From Bacteroidota bacterium (GTDB lineage Bacteria; Bacteroidota; Bacteroidia; UKL13-3), in NCBI GenBank assembly GCA_947460565.1, contig CANHJJ010000003.1, forward strand, positions 1 through 25,608: a DNA stretch of 25,608 nt, in the 5' to 3' direction. The position numbers were made by a program, and so were the translations under genes. Positions 1 through 6,920 of this stretch are shown here, piece by piece; within the stretch, counting starts at the first letter, position 1, and each line of letters begins with the position of its first letter. Below the pieces are notes generated by a model that saw only the letters and a list, made by a program, of their open reading frames with translations, was not told where the DNA came from and searched no databases.

Positions 1-612
1 CACAAAACATTGCGTGGTCCTAGAGGTGGTATCATCATGATGGGTAATGATTTTGAAAATCCATTTGGCCAAAAAACACCTAAAGGTGAATTGAAAATGA
101 TGAGTGCGGTGCTTGATGGAGCTGTGTTTCCGGGCACACAAGGCGGTCCTTTGGAGCATGTGATTGCTGCAAAAGCAGTGGCATTTGGAGAGTGTTTAAC
201 GGATGACTACAAAGCTTACATGAAACAAGTAGGAGCCAATGCGCAGGCCATGGCAAAAGCTTTTGTTGGAAGAGGTTATAAAATTATTTCAGGAGGTACC
301 GATAACCATTTGATGTTGATTGACCTAAGAAGCAAAAACCTTTCAGGTAAATTGGCTGAAAATACTTTGATTAAAGCAGATATCACCATTAACAAAAACA
401 TGGTTCCTTTTGATGACAAGAGCCCATTTGTAACAAGCGGAATGCGCCTAGGTACTGCTGCTATTACCACGCGTGGTATGCTTGAAAGCGATATGGAGCA
501 AATTGCAGATTATATTGACACGGTATTGATGAACCATGAAAATGAAAGCATCATTGCGGGTGTGAGAAAGAACATTAATACTTGGATGGAAAAATTTCCA
601 TTGTATACATAA
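1..612 (+). CDS. glyA: Serine hydroxymethyltransferase, C-terminal part (5' truncated)
   Basis: The reading frame is open from the first base of the window, so the gene begins upstream; 203 residues remain. It interconverts serine and glycine with tetrahydrofolate and supplies one-carbon units; cytosolic and PLP-dependent. The fragment begins HKTLRGPRGG, the family's PLP-lysine segment (K229 in E. coli numbering), so the Schiff-base lysine is residue 2 here. Further conserved stretches are AVFPGTQGGPLEH and, near the end, SGMRLGTAAITTRGM. About the N-terminal half is missing only because the window starts here; nothing suggests a pseudogene. The next gene starts 75 bp downstream on the same strand, after a hairpin. 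Identification is very secure. Confidence 0.97.
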   Translation, partial: HKTLRGPRGGIIMMGNDFENPFGQKTPKGELKMMSAVLDGAVFPGTQGGPLEHVIAAKAVAFGECLTDDYKAYMKQVGANAQAMAKAFVGRGYKIISGGTDNHLMLIDLRSKNLSGKLAENTLIKADITINKNMVPFDDKSPFVTSGMRLGTAAITTRGMLESDMEQIADYIDTVLMNHENESIIAGVRKNINTWMEKFPLYT

Positions 613-637
613 TTCTGTACTTAAAAAAGATATCATT

Positions 638-671
638 TGAAAGCTGTAAGATAGATTTCTTGCAGCTTTCA
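638..671 (+). terminator. Hairpin between glyA and the methyltransferase gene (possible terminator or attenuator)
   Basis: The arms TGAAAGCTGTAAG and CTTGCAGCTTTCA form a 13-bp stem (one U-G pair) closed by an 8-nt loop, 26 bp after the glyA stop and 16 bp before the next ATG. No T-run follows it on the plus strand, so it is not a classic intrinsic terminator. It could still attenuate or protect the glyA 3' end. The structure is seen; the function is inferred. Confidence 0.45.
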
Positions 672-687
672 TCATGTTAAAGAATCC

Positions 688-1332
688 ATGAAAAAAAAGC
701 TATTGAGTTATTTGTATCCCATTACCCAAAAGGTAGAAACCCACAACAATGGGGTAGTGGAGATTACTTATGACCAAGGCAAGAAAATATTGGATAGCGC
801 CAATGCTAACTACTCATATGGTTCCTTGCAACGAATATTGAAATTTGGTTTGCAGCAAATTGACTTAGACCACACGAGACAAATATTATTATTGGGTTTG
901 GGGGGAGGCAGTGTGATTAAAACACTGCGCAACGAGTTTAAATACAACCATAAAATAACGGCTGTTGAGATTGATGATATTATTATTCAAATTGCTTTCA
1001 AAGAGTTCAATATTAAACCCAATGAAAACCTTGAATTGGTGAATGATAATGCGCTTTTTTATGTAAGAAAATCAAAACAAAAATATGACCTCATTATCAT
1101 CGACTTGTTTATAGATAATGAGGTTCCAAAAGATTTTTATGAGCCTGATTTTTGGAACAATATCTATCATATCACATCTAAAGGTGGAAGTATATTGTTC
1201 AACGCATCAACCATAGAGCATGTTCAGCATGAAATAGAAAAGCTACTTCCTACACTTAACAGCTTATATTTTTTACAACAAATGAATAAAGTGGAAGGCT
1301 CAAACACCCTTATTTTAGGAACGAAGAAGTAG
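688..1332 (+). CDS. Spermidine-synthase-like SAM-dependent methyltransferase-fold protein
   Basis: A 214-residue class I Rossmann methyltransferase-fold protein of the spermidine/spermine synthase superfamily. Visible are the nucleotide-binding LLLGLGGGS loop (residues 67-75), the acidic AVEID end of strand 2 (92-96), ND at 119-120 and IIIDLF (136-141), the position where polyamine synthases carry the catalytic Asp. It is shorter than classical SpeE (about 280-300 residues), mainly because the N-terminal beta-domain is reduced. No speD or other polyamine gene is nearby. It may be a spermidine synthase homolog or an orphan methyltransferase; the substrate cannot be read from the sequence. It converges on the cytochrome-b5-like gene with a 14-bp gap. 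Confidence 0.8.
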   Translation: MKKKLLSYLYPITQKVETHNNGVVEITYDQGKKILDSANANYSYGSLQRILKFGLQQIDLDHTRQILLLGLGGGSVIKTLRNEFKYNHKITAVEIDDIIIQIAFKEFNIKPNENLELVNDNALFYVRKSKQKYDLIIIDLFIDNEVPKDFYEPDFWNNIYHITSKGGSILFNASTIEHVQHEIEKLLPTLNSLYFLQQMNKVEGSNTLILGTKK

Positions 1333-1346
1333 GGAAATTATTGAGG

Positions 1347-1589
1347 TTATTTCAACAAGCCAATCACTACAAATTTATCAAATACTTTCTCAGTATGGGG
1401 GGCATCTTTTAATTCATCCGTAAGATCCTGACCAGCCCAATGTTCATAATGCTTTCCATTGCGCCATAGTCTGCTTATTCCTACATCATAAATATGCCCT
1501 TTGTAGGCTACCCAAATTTCATCACGGTCTTGTCCATTTCTTAAGGCTAGTTGCGATTTGGTGTAAATGGGCAAATTTTGATCACTCAT
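1347..1589 (-). CDS. Small cytochrome b5-like heme-binding domain protein
   Basis: An 80-residue single-domain protein with the cytochrome b5-like fold signature: an N-terminal YTKSQLALRNG segment, WVAYKGHIYDV (26-36), then LWRNGKHYEHWAGQDLT (41-57) and DAPH (62-65). The classic HPGG heme-ligand loop is replaced by the KHYEHWAGQDL variant typical of short bacterial b5-domain proteins. Candidate axial ligands are His47 or His50, and His65. It has no signal peptide or membrane anchor, so it is probably cytosolic. It starts 1 bp after the asd stop on the same strand, so it is very likely translated from the asd transcript. Its partner is unknown; a metabolic link with Asd is not implied by the arrangement alone. 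Confidence 0.82.
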   Translation of the reverse strand: MSDQNLPIYTKSQLALRNGQDRDEIWVAYKGHIYDVGISRLWRNGKHYEHWAGQDLTDELKDAPHTEKVFDKFVVIGLLK

Positions 1590-1590
1590 T

Positions 1591-2580
1591 TTATACCAAT
1601 TTATTTTTTATAAGGTACTCCGCAATCTGCACCGCATTGGTGGCAGCACCTTTACGCAAATTATCTGCCACAACCCATAGATTTAGGGTGTTTGCTTGCG
1701 ATTCATCCCTGCGAATTCTGCCCACAAAAACATCATCTTTACCATCTGCATCCAATGGCATAGGGTAAACGAATTGCGCGATATCGTCTTTTAAAACGAC
1801 TCCATTTGTTGATGCTAAGATTGAACGTACTTCTTCTAAATCGAAATCATTTTCAAATTCAATATTGATGCTTTCGCTATGACCACCTGTTGTGGGAATG
1901 CGCACGCAAGTAGCAGTAAGAGCTATGCTATCATCACGCATGATTTTTTTAGTTTCGTTCACCATTTTCATTTCTTCTTTGGTATATCCGTTGTCAACAA
2001 ACACATCAATTTGAGGAATTACGTTTTTATCAATACGGTATTTATATGCCATTTCTCCAGATACACCAGCCCTTTCATTTTCCATTTGTTGAACAGCCTT
2101 AACCCCTGTTCCAGTAACACTTTGGTAGGTGGAAACAACTACTCGTTTGATTTTATATTTAAGATGAAGCGGATTTAACACCAACACCATTTGTATGGTT
2201 GAACAATTTGGATTGGCTATGATTAAATCCTCTTTAGTAATAGCATCTGCATTGATTTCTGGAACAACTAATTTTTTATCTTCCATCATGCGCCAAGCGG
2301 ATGAATTGTCAATCACAAAAGTGCCTACCTCTGCAAATTTTGGAGCCCATTCTAAGGAGGTGCTTCCACCTGCTGAGAATAGCGCTATGGCTGGCTTTGC
2401 ATATATTGCATCCGTCATGCTATGAATCTTATATGAATTGCCTTTAAAAGTAATTTCTTTACCAACAGATTTTTCAGAAGCTACTGGAATCAGCTCGCTG
2501 ATAGGGAAATTTCTTTCCTCCAAAACTTTTAACATAACTCCACCTACTAAACCTGTGGCACCTACTACAGCAATTTTCAT
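1591..2580 (-). CDS. asd: Aspartate-semialdehyde dehydrogenase
   Basis: A 329-residue NADPH-dependent enzyme reducing beta-aspartyl phosphate to aspartate 4-semialdehyde, at the branch point to diaminopimelate/lysine, threonine and methionine. The N-terminal Rossmann motif GATGLVGGVML (7-17) binds NADP. The catalytic cysteine is C126 in NPNCSTIQ. The SVTGTGVKA segment (154-162) and IPTTGGHSE with the acid/base His at 234 complete the active site. Length and motif order are normal for the family. It starts 36 bp from the divergent lamin-tail gene and is followed after 1 bp by the b5-like gene. It makes use of aspartate, which is also a cyanophycin building block, but the cph genes are over 4 kb away on other transcripts. 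Confidence 0.97.
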   Translation of the reverse strand: MKIAVVGATGLVGGVMLKVLEERNFPISELIPVASEKSVGKEITFKGNSYKIHSMTDAIYAKPAIALFSAGGSTSLEWAPKFAEVGTFVIDNSSAWRMMEDKKLVVPEINADAITKEDLIIANPNCSTIQMVLVLNPLHLKYKIKRVVVSTYQSVTGTGVKAVQQMENERAGVSGEMAYKYRIDKNVIPQIDVFVDNGYTKEEMKMVNETKKIMRDDSIALTATCVRIPTTGGHSESINIEFENDFDLEEVRSILASTNGVVLKDDIAQFVYPMPLDADGKDDVFVGRIRRDESQANTLNLWVVADNLRKGAATNAVQIAEYLIKNKLV

Positions 2581-2616
2581 AATCTTTTTTTATTTTCCGC
2601 AAATAAAACCATTGCT

Positions 2617-5600
2617 ATGCGTTTAGTAAAATACTTTTCCGTTTTACTGATAATTTTATGCAGTAATTTTTGCCAATCCCAAATATTGGATGATTTTGAT
2701 GATGGCAATTTCACCGACAATTCCACATGGATAGGCGATGATAGTTTGTTTCAAGTGAATGGACTTGGACAGCTTCAAAGTAAAGGCTCAGCAAGCATTG
2801 GGAAAGATATTTATTTGGCAACTCAATCATATTTTTTGAAAGGAAGCGAATGGAATTTTTTAGTAAGATTTAATTTAAGTCCAAGTACACAAAATTTTTG
2901 CAGGTTTTATTTGTTAAGTGATTCAAGCAATCTTAAAGCAGCTACCAACAATGCCTATTATGTTCAGTTTGGAGGTATTGCTGGAAACAATGATAGCATT
3001 CAATTTGTAAAACAGGTGGGAACAATTCGCTACATATTAATTGGTGGTAGGAGAGGAACGGTTTCTAAATCAAACAATTTATTAAGATTGAAAATGCTCA
3101 GAGATAGTCTTGGTTTCTGGCAAATGTTTTCAGACACATTAGGTACAGATGATTTTGTGATAGAGGGTAATGCATTTGATTCGACTTTAAAAGCCGCTAG
3201 GTATATTGGATTTTGGGCTAAATACACTGCTACCAATGCCAATAATTATTATTTGGATGATGTGTATGTAGGACCTATTAGAACAGACTTAGAGCCCCCT
3301 CAACTATTGAAAGCTAATTGCCTTAATGATCATCAAATGTATTTGTTTTTTAATGAAAAGCTTGATAATGTTTCGTCAACACAAATCTTAAATTATATAG
3401 TTGATAATGGCATTGGACGACCTGTTTTAGTAAGTCCTGACCCTGATAATGTGAATGCCATTATTTTGAGTTTTGCTCAATCATTTGAAAATGGAAAAAG
3501 CTACATACTATCATTAGCAAATATTAAAGACCGATCTAATAATCAAATGCCATCTAAGAATGTTGAGTTGTTGTATTATGTAACACAAAAACATGATGTT
3601 TTGATAACTGAAATTTTCCCTGACCCATCACCTTCTGTGGGTCTGCCAGATGCTGAGTTTATTGAAATTTATAACCATTCTAAGTTTCCTATCAATTTGA
3701 ATAATTGGAGTATTTCTGACCCAAGCACAACAAGTTATTTACCTGATGTTGTTATTAAACCAGATTCATTTATTGTATTATGTGCATTGAGCAATGAGAG
3801 TAAATTTTCATCTTATGGCAAAACCATTGGCTTATCTCCATTTCCTTCTCTAAATAATGACAGTGATTCAATTCTATTAAAGGATGATATAGGTAAGTTG
3901 ATTCACTTGATTAATTACAATACTACTTGGTATAAAGATGCTAGTAAAAAGGATGGTGGTTGGACCTTAGAAATGCTCAATCCATTTTCATTATGCTTTG
4001 AAGGAGACAACTGGCAAGCCTCTCAAGCAGCGCAGGGAGGCACACCTTGCAAATACAATTCGAATTTTAAAAACCTTGCTGATACCTCACGACCTCAAAT
4101 CAAAAGTCTTGAACCAATTGACTCATTGCAATTGTTAGTTGTGTTCGATTCTAAGATGGATGAAGTTTCATTACAACTATCATCAGTACTGTTGAATGGT
4201 GTATCAGTATCATCAAAACAAATAATAGGACAAAGAAAAGACAGCATGATGCTGGTTTTGATTTCAGCATTATTAAGGGATAATATATACCTGCTTAGCT
4301 TTGATACCTTGAAAAATTGTTTGGGTAATGCATCTATAAATATTAGTAAGTCTTTTGTTTTTATTCCACAAACAACGGATGTTAAACAAAACGATATCAT
4401 TATTACTGAAGTGTTTGCTAATCCTAAACCTGTTGGTCTACTTCCAAATGCCGAGTGGATTGAATTGCATAACAGAAGTAAAAATATTGTTCGACTTAAT
4501 AATTGGAAACTTAAGAAAGGAAATTCAAGCTATACTTTTCCAAATACCATTCTTTATCCAGATAGTTATGTGGTGGTATGTGATGATAAAGACAAACAAA
4601 GTTTGAATGACTTGGCTAATTTGGTTGCATTGAATAGTTTTCCTTCTCTAGCCTTAGATGAGGAACTTACTTTACTGAATGAACAGAATTTTATTATACA
4701 TAATCTTTCTTATAAAAATGAGTGGATGAATGATAAGATAAAACAAAGTGCTGCATGGAGTTTGGAAATGTTGGACGTCAATAACCCCTGCATGGGAGAA
4801 GGCAATTGGGGTGCTTCAATCAATCCAAAAGGAGCAACACCTGGCAAAATAAACAGTCTACATACATACAATCCTGATAAGTCTGAATTAAAGTTGCTCA
4901 GAGCATATCCTATTGATAACAAAACATTGGTTTTGGTTTTTAATAAAACGCTCGATAGCCTTTCAAGTAATGCTTACACACATTATTGGTTTAATAACCA
5001 AAACAGGGGCATTTCATATCATCATTTTATAGATAATTCACTTTCCCGAATTGAGTTGCAAATGAGTGATAGTTTTCTTTCAAATACTACTTATCGTATT
5101 CGAATAGATAGCTTGGCTGATTGTGCAAATAATTTTTCTGTTGATAGAAATTATGCTGATTTTGGACTATCAGAAAAAGCAGATTCAAATGATTTGCATA
5201 TCAATGAAGTATTGTTTAATCCAAGTTCTTCAGGCGCTGATTTTGTTGAGTTATACAATAGCAGCAATAAGTTTATTGATTTGAAAGACTATCTTATTTG
5301 TAATACGGATGAACGAGATTCAATCAATCAGATTAATGCCTTTGGAACTGATTATTGGCAAATACTTCCGAAACAATTTTTAGTTTTGACTGATAGTAAA
5401 GATAAAATTTTGTCGAATCATTCTGTGGCTTTTCCTGATCAGATAATTGAAGTGAAAACAATGCCTTCTTACAATGATGATGCGGGTACTGTTTTGCTGA
5501 GCGATTTGAATGGAGGGCGAATCGAGAAATTCATCTATGACGATAAGATGCATTTTGCCTTGCTTGAAAACAAAGAAGCTGTAAGTCTTGAACGTATTAA

Positions 5601-6027
5601 TCCTTTCAGGCCTGTGAATGATAGAAGCAATTGGACTTCATCTTCAGCAAGTGCAAATTATGCTACCCCTACCACTCGTAATTCACAGTATTTTGAAACT
5701 ACTCAAAATAGCTCTGCATTACTCATTCAACCAGAAGTTTTCAGTCCAGATGGGGATGGATTTCATGATGTGGTAAATTTTAGTTATCAATTCAGTGAAA
5801 CAGGAAATGTGGCCAAACTTGAAATATACAATAGCAATGGTTTGTTAGTTAAAACACTATTTAAAAATGAATTGCTCGGTTCATCTGGTATTTACTCTTG
5901 GAATGGTATTGATGAGCATGGAAATATACCTGCCTATGGAATTTACATAGCCAATTTTGAGGTGTTTAATATTCATGGAGAAACCCAATCCTATAGTAAA
6001 ACCTTTGTGTTAGGAGGAAAGCTTTAA
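2617..6027 (+). CDS. Exported multidomain protein with three lamin-tail domains and FlgD/CHU_C-like C-terminus
   Basis: A 1136-residue protein. Residues 1-22 are a signal peptide ending CQSQ. Residues 23-222 look like a concanavalin/LamG-type beta-sandwich, beginning ILDDFDDGNF. Three units follow, each a bacterial Ig-like (Big_5/SbsA-type) domain and a lamin-tail domain (LTD). The LTD core glutamates (ITE, ITE, INE) are at 332, 598 and 864, exactly 266 residues apart. The last about 100 residues (VFSPDGDGF at about 1043, then a WNGIDEHG..YGIY core) resemble FlgD-Ig or gliding-motility C-terminal modules, consistent with type IX secretion or surface attachment. Bacterial LTD proteins are often secreted nucleases or adhesins, but no nuclease or other catalytic motif is visible. 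Probable role: surface binding or scaffolding. The stop overlaps the convergent dehydrogenase stop by 4 bp. Confidence 0.85.
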   Translation: MRLVKYFSVLLIILCSNFCQSQILDDFDDGNFTDNSTWIGDDSLFQVNGLGQLQSKGSASIGKDIYLATQSYFLKGSEWNFLVRFNLSPSTQNFCRFYLLSDSSNLKAATNNAYYVQFGGIAGNNDSIQFVKQVGTIRYILIGGRRGTVSKSNNLLRLKMLRDSLGFWQMFSDTLGTDDFVIEGNAFDSTLKAARYIGFWAKYTATNANNYYLDDVYVGPIRTDLEPPQLLKANCLNDHQMYLFFNEKLDNVSSTQILNYIVDNGIGRPVLVSPDPDNVNAIILSFAQSFENGKSYILSLANIKDRSNNQMPSKNVELLYYVTQKHDVLITEIFPDPSPSVGLPDAEFIEIYNHSKFPINLNNWSISDPSTTSYLPDVVIKPDSFIVLCALSNESKFSSYGKTIGLSPFPSLNNDSDSILLKDDIGKLIHLINYNTTWYKDASKKDGGWTLEMLNPFSLCFEGDNWQASQAAQGGTPCKYNSNFKNLADTSRPQIKSLEPIDSLQLLVVFDSKMDEVSLQLSSVLLNGVSVSSKQIIGQRKDSMMLVLISALLRDNIYLLSFDTLKNCLGNASINISKSFVFIPQTTDVKQNDIIITEVFANPKPVGLLPNAEWIELHNRSKNIVRLNNWKLKKGNSSYTFPNTILYPDSYVVVCDDKDKQSLNDLANLVALNSFPSLALDEELTLLNEQNFIIHNLSYKNEWMNDKIKQSAAWSLEMLDVNNPCMGEGNWGASINPKGATPGKINSLHTYNPDKSELKLLRAYPIDNKTLVLVFNKTLDSLSSNAYTHYWFNNQNRGISYHHFIDNSLSRIELQMSDSFLSNTTYRIRIDSLADCANNFSVDRNYADFGLSEKADSNDLHINEVLFNPSSSGADFVELYNSSNKFIDLKDYLICNTDERDSINQINAFGTDYWQILPKQFLVLTDSKDKILSNHSVAFPDQIIEVKTMPSYNDDAGTVLLSDLNGGRIEKFIYDDKMHFALLENKEAVSLERINPFRPVNDRSNWTSSSASANYATPTTRNSQYFETTQNSSALLIQPEVFSPDGDGFHDVVNFSYQFSETGNVAKLEIYNSNGLLVKTLFKNELLGSSGIYSWNGIDEHGNIPAYGIYIANFEVFNIHGETQSYSKTFVLGGKL
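3592..5700 (+). repeat. Three LTD/Ig-like units with 266-residue period
   Basis: Within the lamin-tail gene, units beginning near 3592, 4390 and 5188 recur every 798 bp. Each has an I-T/N-E-V/I-F opening, an E-F/W-I/V-E-L/I-Y/H-N-x-S core, an L/I-x-N/D-L-x-N/D-W/Y strand, a P-x-S/Q-F/Y-x-V-L/V-C/T segment and an aspartate/asparagine-rich SLE..NP ending. DNA identity is low, so the duplication is old. It is a protein-level repeat, not a DNA repeat element. Confidence 0.75.
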
Positions 6028-6719
6028 GCCTTAGGTCCTTTTGGTTGAAGCGGTCTTATTTCAAGATTTACTGTATGGAAATTGTCAGGCATTTCTATCG
6101 CTTGGATAATGGCCAATGCAACATCATGGGGCATCAGCATATAATCATGAGGCTTGATGCCAGGGCTGTTTCTAAAAAAATCAGTTTTGGTTGAACCTGG
6201 ATAGATGCAAGTAACTTTGATTCTATAATCACGCACTTCTCTAAATAAAGATTCGCTTAGGCCTTTCACAGCCCATTTTGTTGCACAATAGGCAGATACT
6301 TGCGGCATACCCTCTAAAGCAGCTGTAGAAGCAATATTGATAATATGCCCAAATTGATTTTTTTTCATGAATGGCAATGCCATTTTGCAACAATGAAATA
6401 TGCCACTCACATTGGTTTGATACATTTCATCCCATTGTTCAACACTCATATCCTCAAGCATTCCAAAATAGCCTAAACCTGCATTGTTTAACAAAACATC
6501 TATCCTATTATGCTTTACTAATATTTGTTTAAAAGCGAACTCAACCTTTTCAAAATACCTGACATCGCATTCAATGAAGGTATAGTTCGAATGGTTAATT
6601 ACATTATTTCTTCCTAAACCATAAACGATGGCCCCTTTTTCAAGCATTTGAAGGCAGGTTTCATAGCCTATACCTTTGCCAACTCCTGTTACTACGGTAA
6701 TTTTATTTTGTAAATCCAC
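6024..6719 (-). CDS. Short-chain dehydrogenase/reductase (SDR)
   Basis: A 231-residue classical SDR. The cofactor-binding TGVGKGIG motif is at 11-18, NNAG at 78-81, and the catalytic tetrad is Asn103, Ser131, Tyr144 and Lys148 (YCATK). The PG motif and T..F follow at 172-178 (YPGSTKTDFF). Asp52 in the CDVR segment stabilises the cofactor as in other classical SDRs. The family oxidises or reduces alcohol/carbonyl groups with NAD(P); the substrate cannot be inferred. Closest in style to the 3-ketoacyl-ACP-reductase-like SDRs annotated generically in Bacteroidota. It is monocistronic, convergent with the lamin-tail gene with overlapping stops (6024-6027), and read away from cphA's 3' end. Confidence 0.9.
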   Translation of the reverse strand: MDLQNKITVVTGVGKGIGYETCLQMLEKGAIVYGLGRNNVINHSNYTFIECDVRYFEKVEFAFKQILVKHNRIDVLLNNAGLGYFGMLEDMSVEQWDEMYQTNVSGIFHCCKMALPFMKKNQFGHIINIASTAALEGMPQVSAYCATKWAVKGLSESLFREVRDYRIKVTCIYPGSTKTDFFRNSPGIKPHDYMLMPHDVALAIIQAIEMPDNFHTVNLEIRPLQPKGPKA

Positions 6720-6920
6720 GAGGCCAATATAGGTAAAAACCCAAAAGCGTTGTTATTTATCAATCCTTTTGAATTCTATTTTGATTACTGTATTGGTTTA
6801 TTATTGATACAAACTAGTCTTTTTGCTCCCATTTTGAAACGATTTTTTCTTCTGTGACTCTTATGATTCATCCGCAAACTGAGACAGCCTCTTTTTTATT
6901 ATCAAGCTTAATTAAACTGA
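6720..6920. other. Intergenic gap between SDR and cphA
   Basis: This 201-bp AT-rich gap lies upstream of the SDR gene and downstream of cphA (both minus strand). I found no small ORF, no exact TAnnTTTG element in the minus orientation and no strong hairpin, so neither the SDR promoter nor a cphA terminator can be placed confidently. Confidence 0.5.

Noticed and set aside
4355..4606. 83-codon plus-strand ORF inside the lamin-tail gene
   Set aside because: It lies wholly within the much longer supported frame and has no recognisable motif; a shadow ORF.
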